From positions 69,703,554 to 69,767,553 of the forward strand of contig OX485803.1 in NCBI GenBank assembly GCA_950295325.1: DNA of 64,000 bases. Direction: 5' to 3'. Origin of the DNA: Polytrichum commune (Eukaryota > Streptophyta > Polytrichopsida > Polytrichales > Polytrichaceae). Every line of letters starts with the position of its first letter. Within the stretch, counting starts at the first letter, position 1. Below are positions 1 to 11,095 of the stretch, piece by piece. The notes below the pieces were generated by a model. It saw only the letters and a program-made list of their open reading frames with translations. It was not told the DNA's origin and searched no databases. Position numbers and translations under genes: made by a program.

Positions 1-215
1 AAGTACTCTGACTCAGCCTAACCCTCCAATTTCTTGAGGTAACTCATCACAATCATCATCGCAGGTATGTCTCTTTGCCTCAAAAATCCACGGAGTTCAG
101 AGAATGGACTCCGTTCAAATGAATCATTTGATGATGGGGGCTCGAAGAGTGACGATGAGCGAGCTCATTGATGTGGGCCGGGGGTGGGGGGATGGCCAAA
201 CCCTAAAGACTTGGG

Positions 216-854
216 CTATGAGCAAGAACCGAGATCTGCCGAGATGACATGCATGGGATACTCTGAGGAATTTGCATATTCGAATGCCACACTACCTCCA
301 GCTCGCAAAGGTGCCCCTCCCATCACCAGGCAGTCATTATACTTGATGCGTTGGAAGACACGGGAGTCCAGGGGCCTCGCAGACGCAAAGGCTTCGCATG
401 CGACATGGATGTTTTTGAGCTGACAGTTGTGGTTCACGCACAGGTTCACAATCTGGACACTGAAAGCAGGAATGCCATTGCTGTCACCGCTCTTCCCTTG
501 CGTAATGCTGATGTCTGCCTTGGAGCACAGCGGTGTGGAAGCTCTTAGCTTCCTGTTGATGTATGTCGTCTGTGGAGCTCTCCATGTGCTTGACATCACG
601 TAACTAGCACTGCTCCTTGTTGACGTTCTTGAATCAACCAATCTTGCTGCTGCTGCAAGCTCCTGATGATTCAGATGATTTTGTTCATCATGCTTAATGC
701 CTACGGCTGATGATGTTGATGGTGATGGTGATGATACCCCATGGTGACCATCATTGAGAATCTCCCTCGCAGATGTGTACACAAGGCCCAGGGAGAGGAG
801 GAAGAAACAATTACTGACCACCCAGACCACGTAGAACTTAGTGGTCACCGCCAT
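216..854 (-). CDS. TPD1-like secreted cysteine-rich peptide precursor
   Basis: The predicted protein has 212 residues and no intron. Residues 1-30 form a hydrophobic signal peptide (FYVVWVVSNCFFLL). A low-complexity Ser/Thr/His-rich linker follows to about residue 105, with a basic NRKLR stretch (100-104) that could be a processing site. Residues 110-212 are the TPD1 domain: it opens with CSKADISITQG, contains GIPAFSVQIVNLC, FQRIKYNDCLV and AFEYANSSEYP, and has six cysteines at 110, 139, 144, 153, 175 and 211. Known for the family: TPD1 and the rice TDL1A type are secreted ligands of the EMS1/MSP1 leucine-rich receptor kinases, which specify tapetum and limit sporocyte number. The start context (gct ATG GCG) is good for a plant. 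A TATA-like element lies about 70 bp upstream. I infer a small secreted signalling ligand; which paralogue it is cannot be told. Confidence 0.88.
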   Translation of the reverse strand: MAVTTKFYVVWVVSNCFFLLSLGLVYTSAREILNDGHHGVSSPSPSTSSAVGIKHDEQNHLNHQELAAAARLVDSRTSTRSSASYVMSSTWRAPQTTYINRKLRASTPLCSKADISITQGKSGDSNGIPAFSVQIVNLCVNHNCQLKNIHVACEAFASARPLDSRVFQRIKYNDCLVMGGAPLRAGGSVAFEYANSSEYPMHVISADLGSCS

Positions 855-920
855 AGCTCAATTTTTGAATTCTTTGATTTCCAGGGTTACAATGCTGGAC
901 CATCCGAGAACAACAGAGCT

Positions 921-930
921 ACATATATAG
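921..930 (-). promoter_or_regulatory. TATA-like element of the TPD1-like gene
   Basis: Read on the minus strand this is CTATATATGT, 67-76 bp upstream of the ATG. That spacing gives a 5' leader of about 40 nt if transcription begins some 30 bp downstream. Inferred from sequence and spacing only. Confidence 0.45.
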
Positions 931-1677
931 AACCTTCAACTCTCAGATCACTGCAGGAGCGTCCAAATGCTGCAGACAACAAAACTTGAAGGAGGCTGCT
1001 AAAATTATGGGAAAGATTGGGGGGTCAAGGTCAAAATAGCTGAAAGTTGGAGGTATGGAAGAGAAGGACGGCTGGATACTTGCAGAACATGATGTCACCG
1101 AGGTTGCAGACACTTGGAAAGTGTGAACAAAAGACACCAATTATGGGATAATACTACTACTACTCCTCCTCCTCCTTCGGAGACATTTAACAGGGAATGC
1201 GTCCGAGTTCAAGGAATGTAGGAAATTCGACCTTACAGTTCAGCATGAAACCCCAAGACGCTAAATTATGTGCACAGAAGAGAAGCTGAAAATGGACCTG
1301 CTTATGCACACGGTGGAAGGTGAAGAGCTAGCTAGAACACACGATCAAAGAGGACCAGTGTTAGTAATGCGAGGCTGCGAGTGTAAGTAATTATAACTAT
1401 CTGGCCATAATCATGGAGCAAAGTTGTCAGAGGGAAAGAAAGAGCTAGACAGCATGGACCACGGTGACGCCTACAGCTAGGCTAGGCGAGGCAGGCAGCA
1501 AGGAAGGAACTGGAAGCACACAGCACACTGCTAGACTTGTTGCAGAGACAGCTAGAATTGCAGGCAGCTCCCAACAGGGTTACGGCCCTCAGTAGTAGTA
1601 GTAGTAGTAGTACTGGGACTGAAACCTCATCATGAGCATCCTGACAAACCACAGGCCGGCCACAGACTACTAGGGAA

Positions 1678-1716
1678 GAGGAAGAAGAAGAAGAAGAAGA
1701 AGAAGAAGAAGAAGAA
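1678..1716. repeat. (GAA)n microsatellite
   Basis: About 13 uninterrupted GAA units. Confidence 0.95.
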
Positions 1717-2697
1717 ATTAGGGCACTACTACTAGCTACTTACGTGTTGAAAGGCCAAGCAGCTTCTGGGCTTGTAACAGTTCCCAAATATATCATCCTC
1801 GATATCTCAAAAAAGAAGCAGTAGGAGCAGCAACCTGATGAATACATATAAATTGAGCCGGAAGAAAGTTCGGTTGCTGAAGAAGCAAAAGCTGCAAATC
1901 TTGATGATGGTGATCTATCCGGGAAATTCATGCATTGTAATGAAGAGGCGACTAGGTGACTTCCTAATTCAAATCTCGCCTTCCAAAATTTAGTTACTTG
2001 TATTCGGAGCCAAGCTACTCATCAGACGACGCCAAAGGTGAGAATCACATTATGGAGGGGACAACATCATCAGCTGCCTCCACAACTGATGCCACCTACT
2101 TTCTTTTTTGTCTCAGCATCAAATCTTCATGCTTTCGTACAAGGCTGAAGCAAGCGACAAACAAGAAGCCTAAATGCTGAAAAAATCAAGACTTTGACCC
2201 TTGAGCGCGTGACCAACTCCTTAATGTCCCTAAGACTCTGAGACGACTTATACTGGGAAAATTGATGGTGTCGACCACTATAGTCCCACATTCAAGGAGA
2301 ATATGGATTTAAGTACAGGTGACACATACACTCGAAGACTATCTTGTTCACCACTCCTCCCACACTCGGAGGGACACAATATTGAGCTGCAGCAGCTTGG
2401 CTCAGCTCACAGCTCTCAGAAAACTAGTCCACAAGCAGCTACACTCCAGAACTAGAGGTGATGAGCGGCAAATCTTGCACCAGCTAAGCTTAGCTCCCTG
2501 TCTGTCTGGTTGGAGCTGGACACACGCACTAAACTTAACTGGTTATGATGATGACGATCATCCTCGACTTGTTCTACCGGCTTATCTGCGGATGGAAAGA
2601 AAGGCCAAACATAACAGACGCAAATGCAACCGCCCCCCTGCTGGTCTCCCTAGATATTGATGAGCATTCCCCTTCCTCATAATTATAAATCCTCTAA

Positions 2698-2731
<34 letters not shown>

Positions 2732-2753
2732 CACTCTCTGCCCACTGTCTGAA

Positions 2754-2786
<33 letters not shown>

Positions 2787-2787
2787 G
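2698..2787. repeat. (CT)n and (CTGT)n compound microsatellite
   Basis: A CT tract of about 15 units is followed by two CTCTGCCCA units and then about eight CTGT units. Confidence 0.95.
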
Positions 2788-3651
2788 CGCTCCGTGTAAG
2801 TACATACAAGCTCTACCCACCTCCCATCTCATTTTGTTCAAGCTCCACTTCTAGCAGCTGCTGCTAGGCTTATAATTTCTCTCTCTGACATATTGGTTTA
2901 TTGGTTCTTTTCTATTTTTTCTTTTCCATTTCAGTTGCCTTGAAACATTGCCATTTTGGAGAATCACAGACGCACAAGGTCCATTCTTTTGTCAAGGAGA
3001 CTGGGTATTCTGCGAGTGCAAGCTACAATAGACAAGCATAACTCTTTCCAATATTGACATGATTTTAGAGAAACATATTATGGGTGTTACCTCAAATTTA
3101 ACATGTGAAGTTAGTTGAATCACTTAGATTTGCATATTACAATTTGCATAGCAAAATAATTCAGGTTTGATGCAAGACTTGAAAGAGAGGAGTTTGAGTA
3201 CCCACTTAAAAGTATCACTTGAAAGAATTGAAGATCATGATGCTTCAATTCTTACTTTTAAGTCTCAGAATTATCATCACATTCACTAGGGATTGCTGAC
3301 TTCAATGGTTTAACTTATAATATTCATTATATTGGTGAATATCCTGCTTACTTATCCGGGAAAGAGGCAGGTTTCAAATCACGTTTATGATTAGAAGAGA
3401 TTAGTATGTAGTTGTATGTAGTATACACTATGCAGATGTATATAAACTTAATTTTAAACTTCAGAGCATTTGGTATCAAATGTAGTTCAAAACCTCAACA
3501 TCATGCAACACCAACCAAGGAATAGTTGGACCTTGGCCACACTCATTTGGCATAAACACGCAACAGTTGAATCTGATTCCAAAACATGGTGCTTGATATT
3601 ATTGGGGCAGTGATCATATATATAGCTAGGGTGCCATCACATAATTCCTAG

Positions 3652-3716
3652 TAGGAAAGGTGGGTCTACATGACATGCCAATGAGATTGGCATGTCATGT
3701 AGACCCACCTTTCCTA
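3652..3716. repeat. Perfect 31-bp inverted repeat (hairpin)
   Basis: The two arms (3652-3682 and 3686-3716) are exact reverse complements separated by a 3-nt loop (GAG). The arm begins TAGGAAAGGTGGGTCTACAT. Either a tiny Stowaway-like foldback (TA at both ends) or a very recent palindrome; a transcript would fold into perfect double-stranded RNA. Confidence 0.95.
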
Positions 3717-6700
3717 GTAGTGTTACCTGAGCAATGGAACTTTTGCCCAATTGGGACACGTACCCTAGTATTCAGGACTCTTGGTGTATTGACTCTCATA
3801 TTTGACACACATGAACCGTGCGTTGGTGTGCAGCTTTCTTGACAGTCATCCATTACCACCACCGATAGGCACAATTGAGCATATAAAAAACCATTTGCAA
3901 TGCATATGATGCTCGGTAGTGATCCGTATCCTGAGATTTGGACCATCTATAATAATTAATTGCCACTGAAATTTGATTTTGTGAATGATTCTAATTGTTC
4001 ACTTTGTATAGTATTGTAAGTCTGCATCCTATATGTAAACCTCAATATTTTTCAGCAGCAGAACCAATGGGTCTAAAAGTCCTGTCCAAACTGAGATACT
4101 AATATAATCATTGCAAACTTGGTTGGCAGTCTTTATTGCAGAATTGCAATATGTTGACACCTACATATAACCTAAGTGTTATTTGGCCTTCAAGCAGAGC
4201 TCAGAATTATGGGAATGAGTGTGGAAGTACAGGAATTAAGCTTACAAAGTGTATGGCCAGAGAATGCTTAGAATAACTTAAAAGTTTATCATATATAGTA
4301 GAGGCACCTATTCCCGATCATGATCCCATAGGCAATCTATAGGGTATCATAGTTTCAATCAGGTTGGGACTCATTTTCGATAAGGCTAGGACTCAACTTC
4401 AATCAAACATGAATCTTAGTATCATGACACATATCTTGGTTTTGAGTGTTAAAATGGGGGGGAATAAATGGTTATGGTAGACTCTAGACATTAATAATAT
4501 GTTCGGAGCAACTTTTGGCTTCAAAAATTCACAATAATTTCAATTTAGGGAATAAAATCATCAAAAAAAATTGCAATCCTCATGATTTCTATCTTTCAAC
4601 ATAGGGAAAATTTGCACCACCTATACTTCTCTAGATCTGACACAGAATCTCTTAAGTGATTGGTTATGAGCGCCTCTACTCTAGTATTGGTGCATTTTTT
4701 TGTAACAATAGTGAAATCATTGTGCTTTGGTTGCTGTCCATGAAGTCCAAATCAACTGAAGTGGGGGGTAAAAAAAATGAATGTAGACAGTTGACGTTTA
4801 CGGTGCCCAAGCAGGTAAAAATTCTTGTAAAACCCTAACTTAAAGATGAAGGAGTGTTGTGCAGAATGTCCATACCTCAAGTAACATCTGCACATGTGAA
4901 TCCAAGGACAGTAGATCATCGACAAGTGGCCAGATGTGACTGGAGTTGCACACAGAATAAAAAATGCATGCAACTTGATATGATTTTTTGGACCTTCAGC
5001 AAACGCATCAGCTTCGGCCTTGCACTACAGCGTTATGTCTAATTAGGGTGGGCCACAATAATATATCGACATTCCACTCTATTTTGAGTGATTATTACCA
5101 CAGCAATAAAATACATGAATTATGCTCTTACTGTGGTTTCTATATGCATGAATAAACAAAAGTTATAAGATTTTGTGATCTGGTTTTCACCCAAAAGTAA
5201 CTTGCATGGGTAAAGAGGCAATCTATTTGCGGAGGCAGCCTAATTGCACATACCAGCATAGATAACCTACAGCCAACCAAATTAAGTCTGTAATTGGTAG
5301 TTGTCCCCACTTGACATATTTTATCAGCTAATACTGGAGAGATTACAAAACTTACACCAACATTGGCTCTGCTTCCAGAAAGTAATTTGTTGCAAATATG
5401 CTCTTAATAACATCCATAATCGGGCTCTCTTTCTCAGCTAACTTGCATAAAGTTTTGGACAGAACCACCAGCTTGATGCAAGTGTGGTATGCTGAATATG
5501 AATGTTGGGTACACAATAAATCTCTGCCTGCAGTCTCCAGTCTTGTTCTTAAAATATGCTTATTCGTGGGGCTTGGAATTAGTAACAAATGTCACCAGAG
5601 AGTACAAAACTTAGTACCTCAAACTGGGAGTCAGAAACGAGAATATAGTTTACTCAGCTGCTACTTTCATAAGCAAACGGAAGAATGGCAGGCCACAGCA
5701 TGCAATCCAGCACAGTTATTGTTATAAATGGAGTTACGGTGAAGGTGTACATTCCTCCTACCTGCAACTCAAATGTCACTGGCATCTCAGTCAGGTGCCA
5801 CCCAGTCAGGAGTATAATTCTAAACTAATTTACAGTCTTGTTGCGATTACTTTTGCCTAATCATTGACGTAAGTAGCTCCAAATCAGGCTGCCTAGTTTA
5901 ATCGTTCATTTGCTTGGGCATGTGTGCAAATCACGTCGGTATATATAGCTTGTCACCTGGTGCACATTTATGTAACTGCAGAAGCAACTTTTTGAAGTAT
6001 CAATGCAGACTTGGAAATTGTTGAAAATGCAAACGGTTTATACTTTTCAAGATATGTGATTTCTACGTGATTGGATCCTGTCCTTGGTCAATGCATATGT
6101 CCATGCAAAGAGTCACTGTAACTAATATCTTTTAAGCTATCTTCATTCGACATCAACTGTAACTTATATATGAGCTCGTGAGCACAATCTGTCAGTTTTT
6201 TTGTAATGATATGTTTGCACATCATTGTCAAAAGGGCAAGAAAAAAACAATAATGTGGTTGGATCCCAAAGATTTCCACAGCCTATGGGTTTCTCAAGAA
6301 ACGAGGCAGGACCGGGCTGGTCGCTGCAGTTATTACAGTTGAATTATGATGATTCACTAGGGTCAGCCTCCTGAGCATAAGGAACGAGACATTTGAAAAT
6401 GCTTTTTATTAGTGCAGAATTATATATCCTTCGATCCTTGAGCTCCATCCGGCCCCTTCAGTCATTCCATGGGGAATTTTTGAGGAATGATGGTTTTCTC
6501 ATTCTCCTCCTGCCCGTGCTATGACCACTGTTTTGGCTCATCTTGGGTACTCACTCCGTCACCACGGACTGATTGCAACTAATATGCAATAGTCGAGACT
6601 ATTCTGGCTCCCAAAACTTGTCCTTTGCCCGTCAGCCTAGAAAGGCACGGATGTTGTACAATGTCTTCAATGGGAGCTAGTAAGTCTCCACTGTGTATGT

Positions 6701-7995
6701 TTGACAAATTTCATTGACATTCAACTTCGAATTCAAAGTGTCACTGATGTTTTCAAAAACAAAAATGTATGTCAATAGACATTTACATTTTCTTCTAAAA
6801 TGTCATTTCAATGTCACATGCCTAGTAGTACGTGTCATTTCAATTTCTAACGTGTCAATTGACGTGTGAAATCTTTCTTTACAAGTCACACTACATGTCA
6901 AATTCTAAATTATGCATGTCAATTGAAGTGCATTTTTTGTTTGAAGCAAGTTTTCGTGTGTCAAATGTCCGAAACTTGTAGTTTTTTTATCAAAAATACA
7001 CACTATAAATGATATACTTTGCTCCTCATAAAAGTGGATGGCATCTTTCCAATGTTGAAGGCATTGTGCATTTCAAACTCCTCCAAACATTTGATTGAAG
7101 TGTTGTTGCTCGTAATCACAAGGTTGCCTCTATATATATAATATACACATTAGCTCCACTAATTATGGTATATAGTATGGGTTAATGTTTAGTGCAACTT
7201 ATCTTCAGCAATTCTAAAGAATGGCCCATAATGTACACCATCATGCAAGAAAATAATGTGCAACCCTAGTTAAAGTTATCATGCCCAGTGATTTATATTC
7301 ACCTTCTTCATGTAAGTTAGAAGTCTGTCATATTTAATACAAATATGATAACCTACCACAAGTCGTGGAATTTTGATGTTAAATACTATAAGTTGCAAAT
7401 AGTGTGATGGTGTGCCCACAACATTATCTTTAACGTTTTTATTGTGGAAATAAGCTCAATAGTGTGGTTGTGACCTGGTTGTGACATTGTTTATCATCAT
7501 TTGTGTAGTGAAAGTAGGAGTTTGGAACATGGCTCTAGTGAGAGTTATGATTCAAATCATATCAGGGTGAACATGGAAAGCTATAAAGGATAAATGTTAT
7601 TTCATGCATGTGTGAAACAATGGACATTGATCATGCAAATATAAATGTAAAGAGCCCTTTAGGGTAGAAGCACTTTTTAAGGACACTTTGAGAGTCTTGA
7701 GATGGGGCTTAAAGGAATTCCATAAAGAGGCCAACGTGAATTAGTTCACAAAATTCAACATCATATGATTTATGAGTTCGGGTTGTTGTGTGATCTAAAG
7801 TAGTTACATAGACTTCCCCAAAGGGGATAGTCTGGAGCATTTCATTTTACATCCCTCAATCATTGAGTTACAATTACGGACCTTGCAATGATGGACCTTT
7901 ATTTCATTTTAAAAATTAACGATTGTTTTCAATTATGTACTCGCCTTCTCTTTTGGCCCAAAAACAAGTGTCCGTATTCAGCTCATTTTATCTTA
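3717..7995. other. No recognisable gene
   Basis: AT-rich sequence with only short open frames that match nothing I know. At 6700-6960 the word TGTCAATT and close variants recur many times, suggesting decayed short-period repeats. A 109-codon frame at 5398-5727 and an opposing 78-codon frame at 5352-5588 have no recognisable domain. Confidence 0.4.
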
Positions 7996-8382
7996 GGGTT
8001 GGTGCACATGGGGTCCCAAGTCCCATTCATGTTAGCAAGTCCCAACATGGAGACAAAGTCTCAACTTTTGAGCCTCAAGAAACCATTAAAATATGATTAT
8101 TTTCCTTAAAGTCAAATCTTGATTACTTTATGAAAATATATTCACGGGACTTGTGTTGAGAGTTGGGTCTGGCTTTTTGTTTGACCCAACTCTTAACACA
8201 AGTCCTGAGCCTCACCTCCAAATATTGTTGCCATGTGGGCATCCATGTCATACTTGGGACTTAGGACTTGAGACCATGTGTGAAGTGGTAAGTCCCAACT
8301 TTCATGATCTCAACGGCTAAGATTGCACATACTGACGTCAAGTGACTTGAACTTAGGACTTGGAACCTGTGTGAACTTGCCC
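7996..8382. mobile_element. PIF/Harbinger-like MITE with internal foldback
   Basis: The ends are diverged inverted repeats: GGGTTGGTGCACATGGGGTC on the left, and GGGCAAGTTCACACAGGTTC read inward from the right. Each is followed inward by a CCAAGTCC-like motif. The element is flanked by TTA (7993-7995 and 8383-8385), the usual PIF/Harbinger target duplication. At its centre is a strong hairpin (8146-8169 against 8183-8206, two mismatches, 13-nt loop). It has no coding capacity. Confidence 0.75.
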
Positions 8383-8817
8383 TTAATCCATCCATGAGTA
8401 CAAAACCAAACACTTAGTATAATATGCTCTAGAATGGTGGGCAAAGAATATGAAATAGGGGCTCGCTACCAAAAGCACAAACAGAATCACAACAGTCCAA
8501 ATTCATTATATAGTAAAAAAATTCAAATCTATCCGGAATCCAAGCGAAGTCACTATGGGAAAGCCCATGCATGCATGCAACTTACTTCCAGGATCCCAAG
8601 TGGACCCTCATCTTTTAGGAGTTTAATTAAGCACCACTTCTCACCTTGGAAGTTATTGCTTGTCTAAGTGTCTGACATGCATCGACGTCAAGAGAAAAAA
8701 TATACTCTAGCCCCACACATGCCCATAATTGTTGGGTGATTGCAACAGTAAACATCAAGGAACTCGACACAATGGACGTCACACGAAGCAGATGCACCAA
8801 GACTTCTTTCTGCACAT

Positions 8818-9049
8818 CAGTACGTGCCCGGGAAGTTTTTGGGCATAGTCAGTCAAGATCCTAGTGATTCTGAATCGAACTGGTTGCATGTTGACTCCTT
8901 CTGGTTTTGCTTTGTTCATTTGAGGTATATTCTTCTATAGATTCTTCTTAAATGATGGATAATTCTCCTGAAGTCTCGAATTCCGACCGGTTATTTCTCA
9001 AGCTCAACCAGTTCATCTGTACCTAGCTGTCAGTTCTCCCCAGACAGTG
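8818..9049 (+). mobile_element. hAT-like MITE family 'CAGTG', copy 1
   Basis: First of nine copies of a ~230-bp family. Consensus ends are CAGTGTTTGGGGAGA and, inward from the other side, CACTGTCTGGGGAGA. Internal landmarks are TTTTTGGGCATA, AACCGGTTACATGTTGACAT, ATTTGAGGTATATTC and GGTTCATCTGTAACTA. This copy ends in CCCCAGACAGTG. No target duplication is visible here, but copies 6, 7 and 8 have 8-bp ones. Confidence 0.7.
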
Positions 9050-9094
9050 ATTCTCTTCATAGCAGAGGTGCCCATTTCTGATTAGTGTCCAGGA

Positions 9095-9323
9095 CAGTGA
9101 TTGGGGAGATTTTTGGGCATAATCGGTTGAGATCCTAGTGTTTGCAAGTCCAACCGGTTACATGTCGACATCCTTTGGTTATTTAACATTAATTTGAGGT
9201 ATATTCCATAGATTCCTCTGAAGTGATCGGTAATTCTCCTGAGATCTTGAACTTCAACCAGTTATTTCTCAAACTCAACTGGTTCATCTGTAACTAATTG
9301 CCGCTTCTTCGCGATCTTAGATC
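9095..9323 (+). mobile_element. hAT-like MITE family 'CAGTG', copy 2
   Basis: Starts CAGTGATTGGGGAGATTTTT and runs through all internal landmarks; the right terminus is degraded where copy 3 begins. Confidence 0.65.
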
Positions 9324-9400
9324 CAGGAAGTTTTTTGGGCATAACCGGTCAAAGTCCTAGCGTTTCCAAGTCCAACCGGTCACATGTTCTAATCTTCCGG
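9324..9400 (+). mobile_element. hAT-like MITE family 'CAGTG', copy 3, truncated
   Basis: Only the first ~75 bp remain (GGAAGTTTTTTGGGCATAAC to the AACCGGTCACATG motif), placed head-to-tail after copy 2. Confidence 0.6.
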
Positions 9401-9437
9401 CTTTTCTTGAATAATTCGAAGAACTGGGCGAACTGGA

Positions 9438-9660
9438 AGAACCGGCGGTTACTTACAGATGAACTGGTTGAGTTTGAGAAATAACCAATTGAAGTTCAAG
9501 ACTTTAAGAAAACTACCAATCATTTTAGAGGAATCTATGGGATATATTTCAAATTATGAAAGAAAAATCAAAAGATCACCACAACATGTAACTGCTTGGA
9601 CTTGGGAACACCAAGTTCTTGACCAACTATGTGCAAAAATCATATTAACATTATCCAACT
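9438..9660 (-). mobile_element. hAT-like MITE family 'CAGTG', copy 4, inverted
   Basis: Begins AGAACCGGCGGTTACTTACA and contains ACAGATGAACTGGTTGAGTT and ACATGTAACTGCTTGGACTT, the reverse complements of the family landmarks. Confidence 0.65.
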
Positions 9661-9689
9661 GCACAGTTGTGTTCCATTCTATATCTAGA

Positions 9690-9830
9690 ATTTGACATGG
9701 GCCTCCACTCTCTTACCTTCATAGGAAGAAACTAATGCTATTATGAATAATGAATAATGTCAGTAGGAATAGTGAGAATATTGTGAATAATGTCGGTATT
9801 TTCAATGATAGTGTTGTTATGAACATTATT
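9690..9830. repeat. Interspersed repeat rich in ATGAATAATG words
   Basis: This segment (GACATGGGCCTCC..., then clustered ATGAATAATG and GTGAATAATG words) is the diverged inverted counterpart of about 53645-53800. No target duplication was found, so the element class is unknown. Confidence 0.5.
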
Positions 9831-9926
9831 TTTAGTGAACAATATTGAGATGAACAACGTCTCCTATGAATAGTGCCGGGAGTATATACCTCCACCCAAA
9901 TTTCCAAATGTCAACGTCAATCTAAA

Positions 9927-11095
9927 GAATACCCCTACTTATATGTCCGGGGGGACAACGGAATATAATTGACATACTCCAGGATCATCGAACCGCCTCA
10001 CATAGCTGAATAATGTTATGATCTCCATGGATGGTGTTCCAACTCACCTCTAAGGAGCTTTGAATCGGAGAGGTGGAAGTGGAAGGTAAGTTAGGCGGTG
10101 ATCGAGGTGGCAAGATTACGGTTGCCACATAATATCCCTACTTATATGTCTGAGGGGACCACATAATATAATTGACATATTCCAGGATCATGGAACCGCC
10201 TCGCATGGTTGAGTAACGTTATGATCTCCATTGACAGTGTTCCAACTCACATCCAAGATCATTGCGGCTGCCACAAAATACCCCTACTTATATGTCCAGG
10301 GGGACCACGGAACATAATTGACATATTCCAAGATCATGGAACCTCCTCACATGGCTAAGTAATGTTATGATCTCCATGGGCATTGTTCCAATTCACGTCT
10401 AAGGAGCTTCGCATGGGAGTGGTGGAAGTGGAAGGTAAGTTAGACGGCGATCGAGGCGGCAAGATTGCAGCTGCCACGGAATACCCCTACTTATATGTCC
10501 GGGAGGACCACGGAACATAATTGACATATTCCAGGATCATGGAACCGCCTCACATGGCTGAGTAATGTTATGATCTCCATGGACATTGTTCCAGTTCACA
10601 TCTAAGGAGCTTCGCATCGGAGAGGCGGAAGTGGAAGGTAAGTTAGGCGGCGACCGAGGCGGCAAGATTGCAGCTGCCACGGAATACCCCTACTTATATG
10701 TCCGGGAGGACCACGGAACATAATTGACATATTCCAGGATCATGGAACCGCCTCACACGACTGAGTAATATTATGATCTCCATGGACATTGTTCCAGTTC
10801 ACGTCTGAGGAGCAGCAGGAGCTTCGCATCGGAGAGGCGGAAGTGGAAGGTAAGTTAGGCGGCGACTGAGGCAGCAAGATTGCGGCTGCCACGGAATACC
10901 CCTACTTATATGTCTGGGAGGACCACGGAACATAATTGACATATTCCAGGATCATGGAACCGCCTCACATGGCTGAGTAATGTTATGATCTCCATGGACA
11001 TTGTTCCAGTTCACGTCTAAGGAGCTTCGCATCGGAGAGGCGGAAGTGGAAGGTAAGTTAGGCGGCGACCGAGGCGGCAAGATTGCGGCTGCCAT
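9927..11095. repeat. Tandem array of ~203-bp units
   Basis: The phrase ATACCCCTACTTATATGTC recurs at about 9930, 10132 (one change), 10276, 10481, 10683 and 10894. Spacings are about 202, 144, 205, 202 and 211 bp, the short unit having an internal deletion. Each unit continues through CATATTCCAGGATCATGGAA, ATGTTATGATCTCCATGG, GGAGCTTCGCATCGGAGAGG and GGTAAGTTAGGCGGCGA. Copies become more alike to the right. The array ends where CCATG is repeated three times. Minisatellite-like; no coding sense. Confidence 0.93.

Larger units (their letters stand above)
931..3651. other. Non-coding stretch upstream of the TPD1-like gene
   Basis: No coding region is supported. The stretch holds the likely upstream regulatory region of the TPD1-like gene and several microsatellites: AGT repeats at about 1591-1612, GAA at 1678-1716, CT at 2698-2728 and CTGT at 2755-2787. 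An ATTATAAATCC sequence just before the CT tract resembles a plant core promoter followed by a CT-rich leader on the plus strand, but no gene is recognisable downstream. Confidence 0.5.

Noticed and set aside
5352-5727. Opposing 78- and 109-codon frames
   Set aside because: Neither shows a domain or codon pattern distinct from background; they could be an exon relic but nothing supports it.
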